The notes below the pieces were generated by a model. It was not told the origin of the DNA. It was given only the letters and a program-made list of their open reading frames with translations, and did no database searches. Below are positions 22,181 to 31,699 of a stretch of 49,383 nucleotides of DNA, piece after piece; the first letter of the stretch is position 1; the number at the start of each line of letters is the position of its first letter. The stretch lies in NCBI RefSeq assembly GCF_000422865.1, contig NZ_AUGW01000026.1, forward strand, positions 1-49,383, in the 5' to 3' direction. The DNA is from Oceanospirillum maris DSM 6286. Lineage in GTDB: Bacteria; Pseudomonadota; Gammaproteobacteria; Pseudomonadales; Halomonadaceae. Made by a program: the position numbers and the translations under genes.

Positions 22181-22257
22181 TGGTAGACATGACTGGACTC
22201 GAACCAGCGACCCCTACCATGTCAAGGTAGTGCTCTAACCAACTGAGCTACACGTCT
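22181..22257 (-). tRNA. tRNA-Val (anticodon GAC), prophage attachment site
   Basis: The minus strand gives a 77-nt cloverleaf: acceptor AGACGTG paired with CATGTCT, D-arm with AGCTCAGTTGGTTAGAGC, anticodon stem CTACC/GGTAG with loop TTGACAT (anticodon GAC), T-arm with GGTTCGAGTCC, and encoded CCA (TGG at 22181-22183). The 3' end faces the integrase, so integration restored an intact tRNA at this junction. The other half-site, a copy of the tRNA 3' part, was not found in the window. Confidence 0.95.
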
Positions 22258-22371
22258 TTGATGGGGCGTATTATAAGGATAAGGTTCTGTTACGCAAGCA
22301 CTTTTTGAAAAAAATTGCGCATCCTTTTAGTCCCTCTATTTTACAACCTTATATTTCACCCCAAAACCTGC

Positions 22372-22848
22372 TTAAAGTTGGGCGAGAATGGTCTCTGCGC
22401 TACTTTTTTCAACGCCTTTGTCATCCACCCCAAGATAGGTCACTACGCCGTCGTCTAAAATCATAGCGTAACGTTGTGAGCGAACACCAAATTGTACTTC
22501 GGTAAGGTCTTTTTCAAGGCCGACGGCTTCAGCTAAGATGCCTACGCCATCCGCTAGCATGATGATCTCGTCTGCATTTTGGTTTTTGCCCCATGCATCC
22601 ATCACAAAAGCATCGTTGACGGAGGTACAGATAATAGAATCTACGCCTTTCGCTTTAATGACATCAGCCTGAACAACAAAACCCGGCAGGTGAGTTAGGG
22701 AGCAGCCAGGAGTAAAAGCACCAGGAACAGCAAATAGAACAACTTTTTTGCCGGTGAAAAGATCATCCGTTTGTACAGATTCAGGGCCTTTATCGCCCAT
22801 TACTTTTAGTTCTACATTAGGTAGTTTTTCACCGATTTCAATAGACAT
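22372..22848 (-). CDS. Peroxiredoxin, Prx5 subfamily
   Basis: A 158-residue cytosolic thiol peroxidase reducing hydrogen peroxide and alkyl hydroperoxides. The peroxidatic Cys49 lies in VPGAFTPGCSLTHLPGF, the diagnostic Prx5 motif. The start at 22848 has GAGG 6 nt ahead. An earlier TTG would overlap that site. It is the first chromosomal gene next to the prophage, reading toward the tRNA. About 215 nt without a gene separate it from the next one. Confidence 0.93.
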   Translation of the reverse strand: MSIEIGEKLPNVELKVMGDKGPESVQTDDLFTGKKVVLFAVPGAFTPGCSLTHLPGFVVQADVIKAKGVDSIICTSVNDAFVMDAWGKNQNADEIIMLADGVGILAEAVGLEKDLTEVQFGVRSQRYAMILDDGVVTYLGVDDKGVEKSSAETILAQL

Positions 22849-23065
22849 ATAAAGCCTCAATTTTTCAATGGATTATTTTGATATAAAATAAGATCTTTTG
22901 ATAAAGACCTCTGTATTTCTGGCCAATTGGCATCCTTCCTCCACTCAATCAGGCTCGCAGCCATAATTCGAACAGGCTTGGATTCATTAACGTCTTTGAA
23001 GATAATATCTACGTGAGCGCATTCGACCTACGCCTGTAGTCATGGCCTAGTTTGTAATCAAAAAT

Positions 23066-24526
23066 CTAACGGCCTGAACCAAAAAACCGCTGCAACAGAC
23101 GCAATGGCCAATAACGGTAAGGTGGGTAGCTCAACTTAGTTGAATTAATACGTCCTTTCTTAAAAACAGATCGACTGTGCGATAGACGCAGAAAACCTTC
23201 ATGTCCATGATAATGACCGATACCGGAATCACCTATACCGCCAAAAGGTAGGTCATCTTGAGCCACATGCAGCAGCGTATCATTAATACAAACACCGCCG
23301 CTATGAGTCCTGAGTAAAAAGCGCTCTTGAATCTTCGGGTCATCACTAAATAAGTACAATGCTAAAGGTCGCGGCTTTTGATTAATATGTTCAACCACCT
23401 GGTCCAAATGCGTATACGTTAATATTGGCAGAAGCGGCCCAAAGATCTCCTCCTGCATAATACTTGATTCAAGATCAGGGTTTAGCACCAAATGCAGCGG
23501 CATTCTTCTATGGTTGGCCTGACCTTCAGTATGAGCTGAATCAGAAACCATAGAGCTAGAGTCAGAAACCATAGAAAAAACTGTGCCACCACCATGTTCT
23601 GCGTCTGCTTTCAACGTCATCAAACGTACCCTATGATTTTCGGTAATAATACCTGTCACATCAGGATTACTGTAAAAATTCGGGTACATTTTCTGGTAAG
23701 TTTTTTTAAATATTTCAACAAGAGTCGCTAATTGATTCTCATGGCAAAAGAGATAATCCGGTGCAATGCACGTTTGTCCAGCATTCAGGGTTTTACCAAA
23801 AAGAATGCGTTCAACAGCCGTCTCTATAGGGTATTCCGGTGTAAGAATTGCGGGTGATTTGCCGCCCAGCTCAAGAGTCACAGGGGTTAGATTTTTAGCG
23901 GCACTGGACATCACATGTCGCCCAATAGCCGTAGAGCCAGTAAAAATCAGGTGATCAAACGGTAGTGCTGAAAATGCAGCACTAAGCTCAACGTCGCCTT
24001 CGATAACAGCAACCTCATCAGAAGAAAATACCGATTCCACTAGCTGCTTAATAACCTGATTTGTCGCCGGAGTGTATTCCGATAACTTGATCATCCCTCG
24101 GTTGCCCGATGCCAAAGCGGTCACTAACGGGCCAAGCGCCAAAAAGATCGGATAGTTCCACGGCACAACAATACCTACCACCCCTAACGGCTGATAATGA
24201 ACCCAAGCTTTGGCAGGCTTAAACAACAAACCAACATGTCGTTTAGAAGGTTTCATCCAGTCTTTAATACGCTTCTTGCTATAACCAATAGCCTGTAGGG
24301 TTGGCATAATTTCTGCCAACTCGGTTTCCCAATGACTACGGTTGGTAAAATCCAAATCCAAAGCTGTTTTTAATGCAGGAGTGTTGGCTTTAAGAGCACT
24401 TTCAAGCAGAGTAAGCTGGGCGATACGCTTGTCTGCTGAGGGGTACGGCTCTGCAAGAAATGCTACTTTCTGGGCTTCAAATCGTTGTTTTAATTGATCT
24501 TTTTGGTTATTTTTATTATTTGGCAT
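23066..24526 (-). CDS. Aldehyde dehydrogenase, coniferyl-aldehyde type
   Basis: A 486-residue NAD(P)-dependent aldehyde dehydrogenase. VVPWNYP (cofactor site), LELGGKSP (general base Glu) and NAGQTCIAPDY (nucleophile Cys) are intact. The C-terminal hydrophobic/basic tail (YRYWPLRLLQRFF) is typical of this subgroup, often annotated coniferyl aldehyde dehydrogenase. True substrate is unknown and may be a medium or long aliphatic aldehyde. An insert around residues 320-335 contains the direct repeat SMVSDS-S-SMVSDS, encoded by a 21-bp DNA repeat at 23541-23574. Confidence 0.9.
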   Translation of the reverse strand: MPNNKNNQKDQLKQRFEAQKVAFLAEPYPSADKRIAQLTLLESALKANTPALKTALDLDFTNRSHWETELAEIMPTLQAIGYSKKRIKDWMKPSKRHVGLLFKPAKAWVHYQPLGVVGIVVPWNYPIFLALGPLVTALASGNRGMIKLSEYTPATNQVIKQLVESVFSSDEVAVIEGDVELSAAFSALPFDHLIFTGSTAIGRHVMSSAAKNLTPVTLELGGKSPAILTPEYPIETAVERILFGKTLNAGQTCIAPDYLFCHENQLATLVEIFKKTYQKMYPNFYSNPDVTGIITENHRVRLMTLKADAEHGGGTVFSMVSDSSSMVSDSAHTEGQANHRRMPLHLVLNPDLESSIMQEEIFGPLLPILTYTHLDQVVEHINQKPRPLALYLFSDDPKIQERFLLRTHSGGVCINDTLLHVAQDDLPFGGIGDSGIGHYHGHEGFLRLSHSRSVFKKGRINSTKLSYPPYRYWPLRLLQRFFGSGR

Positions 24527-24553
24527 TAGAAAATCAACTCTTAAATCAGCAGG

Positions 24554-25402
24554 CTAATACCTTACAGCCTCTTCTAAGCGCTGAGACATTAGTTCGTCAT
24601 TTAGTGTTTGATGGCTTGCATTCAATAGACCTTTATCCTTCATCTTCTTAAACCCTCTATTCAGAGCCTGAAGAATATCAGGACGGTCTTTATCGACCCA
24701 CAACCCTAGCGGTATTGAGATAAGCGGCTTAAAGTTAAACTCATCTTCCAGCCCAAGCTTTTGAAGATACCAATGGAAGCTGTCGCCACCCCACATATAC
24801 TCCGCTCGATCTCGCTGTAGCATCCGAATAGCCCCTAGGCTATCTTGTGCCACCGACAGTTTAACCAGTCCATTGTCAGACAAACGCTGAAGATTAGGGA
24901 AGTAACGAAAATTAGAGCGCCACCCCCGTATAATAATCATCTTATGGTATTTTAGCTCATCTTCAGTTTCTGCAATCATTGATTCCGGTGCTCGGGAATA
25001 AATACCGGCGGACCAAGGGTATTGCCATTGAGCTAAACGACAACAGGCATCAAAACTGGGGTGACTACCGGTCATAATGACCTGGGCATCGCCGCTAATA
25101 ACACTACGGTAAACACGGGCAACGGGTAATAATCGAAAGTGACAGTTAAGCCCCGCCTGAAAGCAAATCTCACGAACCGTTTCAACCGCAGTACCGGAGA
25201 TACGCCCTGATCGTGCTAAATGCCCCAACGGAGGGTACTCAAAAAAAGCGATATTAATACGTTCCTGTTCAGGAAAGGCAGAGTTCTGCTCTTTTGGTCT
25301 GTTTTCCTGAGTGACGGATATGGATATGTCCGCAAAAGAAAGTGAGTACGAAATGCTTAAAACAAGAAAAACGATGGTTTTATATGGCAGACTCAATTGC
25401 AT
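24554..25402 (-). CDS. Periplasmic solute-binding protein, family 3-like
   Basis: A 282-residue secreted protein. The start at 25402 gives a signal peptide (MQLSLPYKTIVFLVLSISYS then SLSFA-DI). The mature part resembles transporter substrate-binding proteins of the amino-acid type (INIAFFEYPPLGHLARSGRI, GTAVETVREICFQAGLNCHF). No transporter genes lie nearby, as is common for such orphan proteins in marine gammaproteobacteria. It follows the glycerate kinase gene by 32 nt on the same strand. Confidence 0.75.
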   Translation of the reverse strand: MQLSLPYKTIVFLVLSISYSLSFADISISVTQENRPKEQNSAFPEQERINIAFFEYPPLGHLARSGRISGTAVETVREICFQAGLNCHFRLLPVARVYRSVISGDAQVIMTGSHPSFDACCRLAQWQYPWSAGIYSRAPESMIAETEDELKYHKMIIIRGWRSNFRYFPNLQRLSDNGLVKLSVAQDSLGAIRMLQRDRAEYMWGGDSFHWYLQKLGLEDEFNFKPLISIPLGLWVDKDRPDILQALNRGFKKMKDKGLLNASHQTLNDELMSQRLEEAVRY

Positions 25403-25434
25403 TACATATCCTAAATTGCATAGAACGATAGCCA

Positions 25435-26568
25435 TCAAACCATGAGCTGGCGTACAACCTGTATCGTTGAGTCATACAGATGCTGTTCAGCCTGCTCTAA
25501 AGCCTGTTCCAGCGGCTGGCCTTCTGGAGTGATGCACAAAATAGTATCAACACCTTCATTATAAACACCTTGATAGCCTTTTCCTAACTTACCGGCCAAT
25601 GCAACCACGGGAACCCCAAAGTGCTTTGCTCGCCTTGCAACCCCCACTGGCGTTTTTCCCGCAAGAGACTGGCCATCAATCGCACCTTCTCCGGTTATAA
25701 CCCAGTCGGCATCTTGGCAAAGGCGATCAAAATGAACGCTTTTAAGTACCTGATCAATTCCCGGCTTTAAACTCGCCTTAAAAACAGTATGAAATACAGC
25801 ACCCAAACCACCGGCAGCACCGCCACGGGGTAAGGTTTCAATGCTGTTCCCAGAAGAACCATAGAATCGATTAAGCTGTTTAGCCCAATGGGACATACCT
25901 TGATCTAGAAGAATTACTTGCTCTGGTGTCGCGCCTTTTTGCGGCCCAAAAACCGCGCTAGCACCGTCAGAACCTATTAATGGATTAGTTACATCACAGG
26001 CCACCATAAAAGAACATTGCTTCAGGCGCGGATCTAAAGCACTGAGATCTAAGTTTGCCACCAACCCAAGGGACTGACCTATAGGAGAAAGTGCCTGACC
26101 TGATTTATCGTATATTTTCGCCCCTAACGCTACCAGCAGACCAAGACCACCATCGTTGGTGGCACTGCCCCCTAAAGCTACCAAAAAGCGACGAATGTTT
26201 TGATCCAACATACGTTGTATTAACTCGCCGACCCCGAAAGTCGTCGTTTGCTCTGGGTTACGCTGCGAAACAGGCACAAGATGTAAGCCTGCCGCTTCGG
26301 CAATTTCAATAATGGCGGTATTGTCTTGAATAAGGCCGACGCTTGCTTTAACAGGTTCAAACAACGGCCCTGTCACTTGATATTGCTGCTTACAGCCCTC
26401 TAAGGCATTAACTAGAACATCCATCGTGCCTTCACCGCCATCCGCAAGGGGAAGCTCAAGGGTAATCGCTTCTGGTAAGCAGGCTTTAATACCTCTAGCG
26501 ATGGTGTGAGCGGCGACTGAGGCGGTCATACTCTCTTTGAATGAATCTGGGGCAATAAGAAATTTCAC
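25435..26568 (-). CDS. Glycerate kinase, GarK/GlxK type
   Basis: A 377-residue class II glycerate kinase converting D-glycerate to 2-phosphoglycerate. Family blocks are visible: PDSFKESMTA at residues 7-16, ADGGEGT, ALGGSATNDGGLG, and VITGEGAIDGQSLAGKTPVG. Full length. It is likely cotranscribed with the downstream binding protein. Role in serine/glyoxylate or sugar-acid use cannot be decided from context. Confidence 0.92.
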   Translation of the reverse strand: MKFLIAPDSFKESMTASVAAHTIARGIKACLPEAITLELPLADGGEGTMDVLVNALEGCKQQYQVTGPLFEPVKASVGLIQDNTAIIEIAEAAGLHLVPVSQRNPEQTTTFGVGELIQRMLDQNIRRFLVALGGSATNDGGLGLLVALGAKIYDKSGQALSPIGQSLGLVANLDLSALDPRLKQCSFMVACDVTNPLIGSDGASAVFGPQKGATPEQVILLDQGMSHWAKQLNRFYGSSGNSIETLPRGGAAGGLGAVFHTVFKASLKPGIDQVLKSVHFDRLCQDADWVITGEGAIDGQSLAGKTPVGVARRAKHFGVPVVALAGKLGKGYQGVYNEGVDTILCITPEGQPLEQALEQAEQHLYDSTIQVVRQLMV

Positions 26569-26594
26569 GATAAACCCTCCATGCTTTGATCCTC

Positions 26595-26640
26595 GCTTCT
26601 GAACGTCTCGCTTCTTAACATCTCTGCTCTTAACATCTCT
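26595..26640. repeat. 15-16-bp tandem repeat upstream of glycerate kinase
   Basis: Three units of GCTTCTTAACATCTC-like sequence lie in tandem at 26595-26609, 26610-26625 and 26626-26640, the first diverged. They sit between the start of the glycerate kinase gene and the next divergent gene, so they fall in its upstream region. Confidence 0.75.
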
Positions 26641-26767
26641 ATAGTCGACATTCCGCTAGGATTTTGCGATGCAATCACTTTTAGTGACAAGGCTGGACAT
26701 TTAGTAACTTGAGACTCTGGCGTCAAGTCAGTAACCTAGGCTATATCGTCAATATTAGGTTTACATC

Positions 26768-27073
26768 ATGATCAGCTTTAAAAAGTCCTTGGCAATAGTA
26801 TCTACACTCGCTTCAATTCTATTGAGTACCACAGCCATAGCGGAGTGCCCAGATTATCAGGCAAAAATGGCAGCGGATGAGTTATCAAAAGCGTTTCTTG
26901 GAAAGAACAGCGAGGTATTCCAAGCTGCTGTCGTGCTGAAAAGACATCACCCAAGCCATCAAAAAGAAGTGGCAAGCTATATTAAAACAGGTGAACGCTA
27001 CTACACCATGTATTCCATTGTGAACGGTAGCTGTAAGGCTCTCTTTATCAAGCGGACAGGCCCTCGCTCTTAG
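26768..27073 (+). CDS. Small secreted hypothetical protein
   Basis: A 101-residue protein with a signal peptide (FKKSLAIVSTLASILLSTTA then IA, cleavage near Ala-Glu-Cys). The mature 75 residues contain two Cys that could form a disulfide (near residues 27 and 89) and many Lys and His. Not recognised. It is flanked by a strong terminator at 27097 and is transcribed alone. Confidence 0.65.
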   Translation: MISFKKSLAIVSTLASILLSTTAIAECPDYQAKMAADELSKAFLGKNSEVFQAAVVLKRHHPSHQKEVASYIKTGERYYTMYSIVNGSCKALFIKRTGPRS

Positions 27074-27096
27074 TCTTATTGTCTTTTTAACCGTTA

Positions 27097-27143
27097 AAAA
27101 AAACGCTATAGCGCCACTTCACAGTGATCTATAGCGTTTTTTT
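27097..27143. terminator. Bidirectional Rho-independent terminator
   Basis: A perfect 15-bp stem (AAAAAAACGCTATAG/CTATAGCGTTTTTTT) closes a 17-nt loop between the convergent secreted-protein and RND pump genes. Confidence 0.9.
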
Positions 27144-27151
27144 GAGCATTG

Positions 27152-30100
27152 TTAAACCATATTCATTTTAGGGTGTGGTTTGTACGGGATTCTAAAGAAC
27201 ATCGCATAAAACACGGGCACTGCAATCAAGGTTAATATGGTTGCAAAGCCTAAGCCAAAGGCAATAACCACCGCCATACCTTGGAAGAAGGTATCAAACA
27301 ATAAAGGTACCATGCCTAAAATTGTAGTAATGGCGGCCATACACACAGGTCGCACACGACTAACGGCAGAATGAAACACCGCTTCAAAAGGTTCAACACC
27401 CTTCGATAGCTCATAGTTGACCTGATCAATTAAGACGATGCCATTTTTAACAATCATACCTGATAAGCTTAAGAAGCCTAGCAGTGCCATAAAGCTAAAG
27501 GCGGCGTCCATAATCAGCAACCCTTGGGAGACCCCAATCAGCGCCAGCGGTACACAGAGCCAGATAACAATCGAAGCTTTGAATGAATTAAAGAGCAATA
27601 CCGTGATAATAAACATAAACAGATAGCCCAAAGGTAAAGAGCTAAAGATATTTTGCTGTGCATCACGGGAGTTCTCGTACTCACCACCCCATTCAAGATC
27701 ATAGCCACGGGGCAGCTCAATCGCTTCTACCAAAGGCTGAATACGCTTAAAGACCGTATCCGTTGTTTCATTCCCCATAATCAGCGGATCACCCATTACG
27801 GTAAGCGAACGTTTTCGGTTACGGCGCTCGATAATAGGATCTTCCCAAACCACCTCAAAGTCTGATACCAAACTACTTAAAGGCACATAGCTATTCGTTG
27901 CCTGACTAAAGACCTGAAGGTCACGCATCTGCTCAACGGACAAGCGCTCCTGTGCCGGTGGCTGCATGATAATCGGTATCTGCTTAGTTCCTTCCCGATA
28001 AACGCCCACCTGCGCACCGGAGAAATTCATTAAGAGTACGCGGTTAATCTCTTTCTTGGTAATCCCTAGACGACGGGCATGGGATTCATCAAACACAGGT
28101 CGCAGCACTTTTACCCGCTGACGCCAGTTATCCTTAATCCCTTCTATGCCACCATCTTGCTCAAAGATATGCTTAGTTTGTGCTGACAGTCGACGCAGTA
28201 CTTCTGGGTCAGGGCCAATAAAGCGCGCTTCAATCTTAGATCCTGAGGCAGGGCCTAACATTAATCGCTCAAGTTTAACGTCTAAATCACCATGATTTTC
28301 CTGTAAGTAACCGTGTAGACGCCCAATTAAATCGGGAATATCTTCACCGTTCTTAGCTCTGACCACTATTTGCCCGTAGCTATTATTCGCCTGAGCCGCA
28401 TTATAGGTCAGCATAAACCGTGGCATACCTTTGCCTGTTGTTGATGACGCATAGAGCACCCGTTCATCTTCTAAGGCGTAGGCCTGTATATCCTGAATGC
28501 GCTTATAGGTTTCATCAAGATGACTTCCCTCGGGCATCTCCACCGTAACAAAGAATAAAGGTGTCGGTGATGGTGGGAAAAAAGCTTGCTTAACAAACTG
28601 GAAAGCCCAACCTGCGACAACAAGCGCTATAACCAAAATGAATACCGTAGACTTACGGTAATGCAGCGCTCTAGCCAATAGCCATTTATAAGCCGTAAAA
28701 AGAATACCTTTGTAAGGATCTTCTAGCTCATGCTTCGCTTTAATTTCTTCTTTAAAGAAAAGATCACAGAAAAAGGGTGTTAATGTAATCGCCGTGATCC
28801 AGCTTAAAAACAGAGAGATTAAAAGTACTTGGAATAACGAGCCAACAAACTCACCCACCGAATCGGGAGATAGGCCAATAGGTGCAAAAGCGGCAATAGC
28901 AATAATCGTTGCCCCAAGTAAGGGCCACTTAGTTTGCTTAACAATATCTTCTGCGGCTTCTAACTTACTATAGCCCCGCTTAAGGCCAATAAGTATCCCT
29001 TCTGTAACCACAATCGCATTATCAACAAGCATCCCGAGGGCGATAATCAAGCCCCCTAACGAGATACGCTGTAAGTTGATATGCATATATTCCATAACGA
29101 TAAAGGTACCCAAGATCGTTAGCAGTAGAATCAGGCCGATTAAAATCCCCGAACGTACCCCCATAAACAACAGGAGAACGATAATAACAATACCAACCGC
29201 TTCAAACAGATTGAGCAGGAAAGAGCTGACAGAATTATCGACTTCATGGGATTGGAAATAGATCGTGTTGAGTTGAATACCGAGGGGCTGCTGATATTTA
29301 AGATCCTCCAAACGGGCTTCAAGTTGCTTACCAATATCAACAACGTTGACACCAGATGCAAAGGAAACACCCACCAACAGAGAACGTTCACCATTAAAGT
29401 CTACTTTTTGGCTAGACGGCTCTTTATAGCCACGGCGAACTTCTGCCACATCACGTAGATAAACAATTTCGCCATTAGGTGCGGGCAACATTAGGCTTTC
29501 AAGGGCGGTAATATCTTGAAATTCACCCGTGGGGCTGATACGGATATATTCACTGCCTACCTTAACACGACCAGCATTAGACACCGCGTTTTGGCTGCTG
29601 AGTAACTGATCAAGCTGACCGGTTGTGATACCTAAAGCGGCAAGGCGCGCCCGAGATATCTCAATAAAGATTTGCTCTTCTTGTTCCCCAGCAATAGTGA
29701 CTTTACTCACACCATCAACCAATACCATTTCTCGACGAAGGAAGTCGACATAGGATTTAAGATCGTTATAGCGATAGCCATCACCGGTTACGGCCAGAAG
29801 AACCCCATAAACATCACCAAAATCATCAACCACATAAGGCGCAGAAGAGCCTTTTGGTAGTGAAGGGCCTAAATCACGCATTTTCTTACGCAACTCATCC
29901 CAAATCTGGTTCAGGTCTTTGCCACGATAAGTGTCTTTAACTGTCAACTGAACCTTTGAATAACCCGCTTTACTGGTTGAGACAAGCTTATCAACGTAGG
30001 GCAGGTTCTGAATCGCCTGCTCGATGGGGTAGGTGACTTCCTCTTCAACCTGTTCGGGGGAAGCTCCGGGGTAATAGGTAATAACGAGAGCATCTTTAAT

Positions 30101-30223
30101 GGTAAAAGCAGGGTCTTCTAACTGGCCTAATTTACCAAAGGAGACAATGCCTCCAATAAGTAAAATAAGAGTGATCATCCAGCTAGAAACTTTCTTCTCA
30201 ATAAAATACTTGGCAATACTCAT
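27152..30223 (-). CDS. RND efflux pump, inner-membrane permease
   Basis: A 1023-residue permease of the HAE1/AcrB-like superfamily, twelve membrane segments in two halves with two periplasmic loops each. Seen: FGKLGQLEDPAFTIKDALV, the YPGASPEQVEEEV porter motif, GGLIIALGMLVDNAIVVTEG (segment 4 proton-relay Asp) and the repeat-half GMIVKNGIVLIDQ. It exports substrates with proton import. It follows the adaptor gene by 3 nt. No outer-membrane channel is encoded nearby, so it probably borrows a TolC-type partner. The substrate cannot be read from sequence. Confidence 0.93.
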   Translation of the reverse strand: MSIAKYFIEKKVSSWMITLILLIGGIVSFGKLGQLEDPAFTIKDALVITYYPGASPEQVEEEVTYPIEQAIQNLPYVDKLVSTSKAGYSKVQLTVKDTYRGKDLNQIWDELRKKMRDLGPSLPKGSSAPYVVDDFGDVYGVLLAVTGDGYRYNDLKSYVDFLRREMVLVDGVSKVTIAGEQEEQIFIEISRARLAALGITTGQLDQLLSSQNAVSNAGRVKVGSEYIRISPTGEFQDITALESLMLPAPNGEIVYLRDVAEVRRGYKEPSSQKVDFNGERSLLVGVSFASGVNVVDIGKQLEARLEDLKYQQPLGIQLNTIYFQSHEVDNSVSSFLLNLFEAVGIVIIVLLLFMGVRSGILIGLILLLTILGTFIVMEYMHINLQRISLGGLIIALGMLVDNAIVVTEGILIGLKRGYSKLEAAEDIVKQTKWPLLGATIIAIAAFAPIGLSPDSVGEFVGSLFQVLLISLFLSWITAITLTPFFCDLFFKEEIKAKHELEDPYKGILFTAYKWLLARALHYRKSTVFILVIALVVAGWAFQFVKQAFFPPSPTPLFFVTVEMPEGSHLDETYKRIQDIQAYALEDERVLYASSTTGKGMPRFMLTYNAAQANNSYGQIVVRAKNGEDIPDLIGRLHGYLQENHGDLDVKLERLMLGPASGSKIEARFIGPDPEVLRRLSAQTKHIFEQDGGIEGIKDNWRQRVKVLRPVFDESHARRLGITKKEINRVLLMNFSGAQVGVYREGTKQIPIIMQPPAQERLSVEQMRDLQVFSQATNSYVPLSSLVSDFEVVWEDPIIERRNRKRSLTVMGDPLIMGNETTDTVFKRIQPLVEAIELPRGYDLEWGGEYENSRDAQQNIFSSLPLGYLFMFIITVLLFNSFKASIVIWLCVPLALIGVSQGLLIMDAAFSFMALLGFLSLSGMIVKNGIVLIDQVNYELSKGVEPFEAVFHSAVSRVRPVCMAAITTILGMVPLLFDTFFQGMAVVIAFGLGFATILTLIAVPVFYAMFFRIPYKPHPKMNMV

Positions 30224-30226
30224 CGT

Positions 30227-31330
30227 TTATAGCCCTCGCTCTTTAACCCAAGGGCGCACTTCCATACCATCTTTAATAGCATAAACACCGGCAACGACAA
30301 TCTGTTCTTCTGCTTTTAAACCGGAAGTAATCTGAACATTATTACCTTGCAGCTCGCCCATCGTTACCGCTCGCTTACTTAAGCGATGGTTCTCTGGGTT
30401 ATAAACCCATACAGAGCGATCAGGGTTATCAAGGGATTTACTTTCATCTACAAAAACCGCTTCAACGGGCACCAACCAAAAGGCGGGGTCACCTAGCATC
30501 TCATTAATATTAACCTTAACCTCTGCGGTCATTCCCGGTAGCAAGGTAAGGCTTGCTGGGTCAGGTCGCGGCATCGTCAAGATCACATCATAGCCTTTTG
30601 TGCTAGGGTCAGGGTTGGTGCTGTGCTCCTTATAACGCGCTTCGAAAACCTTGCCTGGAGCACTTTCAACCGTGACCTGTGGCAGATATTTCGTATTATC
30701 TTTACGGATGCGTGAAATAAGATCTTCCGGCACCTGAAAACGCACATCAATAGTCTCGGCATTTTCCAGCTTTAAAACAGGAACGGTAGCCCCTACAAAC
30801 TCATAGTTATCCGCGTAGACCTTAGCAATGACACCATCGTAGGGCGCACTGATCGAACTATAGGCAAGCTGATTTTTAGCCTGTTGCAAAGCGGTTTCAG
30901 CTTGGCGCATGGTTGTTTTAACTTCATCAAGTTGCGACTGTGTGGCCGCTCGTTGATCAACCATGGTACGGATTCGCTGATACTGTAATTTGCTCAAGTC
31001 GTAAGCCGTTTGGCGCTGCTCAACGTTAAGTAGAAAATCTTGATCATCCAAGGAAGCAAGCAACTGACCTTTTTTGACCATCTCGCCTTCGACTATCGGC
31101 AGCTTGAAAAGCTCGCCTGACACACGAAAAGCCAGATCGGTTTCCTGACTGGCCACAAACGCCGCAGGAAAATACCGAATGGACACACTTTGGTCTCCAA
31201 TTTTGGCGAGCTTAACAGGTCGAATAACGTCAGCGGTTACTTGAGTATCTTCTTCTTTCTGGCACCCGCTAAGTAGCAAACAGGATGTTAGAGCACTGGC
31301 GATCACAAGTGAACGTGATGGGGCAAACAT
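30227..31330 (-). CDS. RND efflux periplasmic adaptor lipoprotein
   Basis: A 367-residue membrane-fusion protein with a lipobox LLLSGC (Cys23). It has the usual order: barrel-lipoyl start (DLAFRVSGELFKLPIVEGEM), coiled-coil hairpin (about residues 95-145), lipoyl return (SSISAPYDGVIAKVYADN) and beta-barrel/membrane-proximal parts. It joins the permease to the outer-membrane channel. First gene of a two-gene operon. No regulator gene is adjacent. Confidence 0.92.
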   Translation of the reverse strand: MFAPSRSLVIASALTSCLLLSGCQKEEDTQVTADVIRPVKLAKIGDQSVSIRYFPAAFVASQETDLAFRVSGELFKLPIVEGEMVKKGQLLASLDDQDFLLNVEQRQTAYDLSKLQYQRIRTMVDQRAATQSQLDEVKTTMRQAETALQQAKNQLAYSSISAPYDGVIAKVYADNYEFVGATVPVLKLENAETIDVRFQVPEDLISRIRKDNTKYLPQVTVESAPGKVFEARYKEHSTNPDPSTKGYDVILTMPRPDPASLTLLPGMTAEVKVNINEMLGDPAFWLVPVEAVFVDESKSLDNPDRSVWVYNPENHRLSKRAVTMGELQGNNVQITSGLKAEEQIVVAGVYAIKDGMEVRPWVKERGL

Positions 31331-31699
31331 CGGTTGAATTCCTCAAGTTTAGGAGCAAATCGTTCAGTTTTTATGCAACCTTTTTCACACGAACTCATAC
31401 CCAATATCAGAGAGTCAATCACCTAATATCAGAGATACAATATTCACGTTTGAATAGGGTCATTTAAAAGACATGATGATAGAACAATATCAAGCGGAGA
31501 ATATTAGAGCAAAAACGTAAACATTAAAAATCTAATTATTCATCATATTAAAACGGTTGATTAACTTTTCTCTTTTTCCAAGAAAAACACCATAAAATAA
31601 CGCCAAAACACCACTAAAAAGGCACTAATACGGCACTCTATCCTTGAGTCTGCATTCCTGAGTGCCGTATTAAACTGATCCACCTTAACCTATCGCCAG
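31331..31699. other. Intergenic region with AT-rich promoter zone and inverted repeat
   Basis: No coding frame is convincing in these 369 bases. The part next to the adaptor gene is AT-rich and should hold the pump promoter. Near the sbcC end, TAATACGGCACTC (31626-31638) and GAGTGCCGTATTA (31660-31672) form a perfect 13-bp inverted repeat with a 21-nt loop, about 28 nt after the sbcC stop. It is followed by CTTTTTAG on the minus strand and probably serves as the sbcDC terminator. Confidence 0.65.
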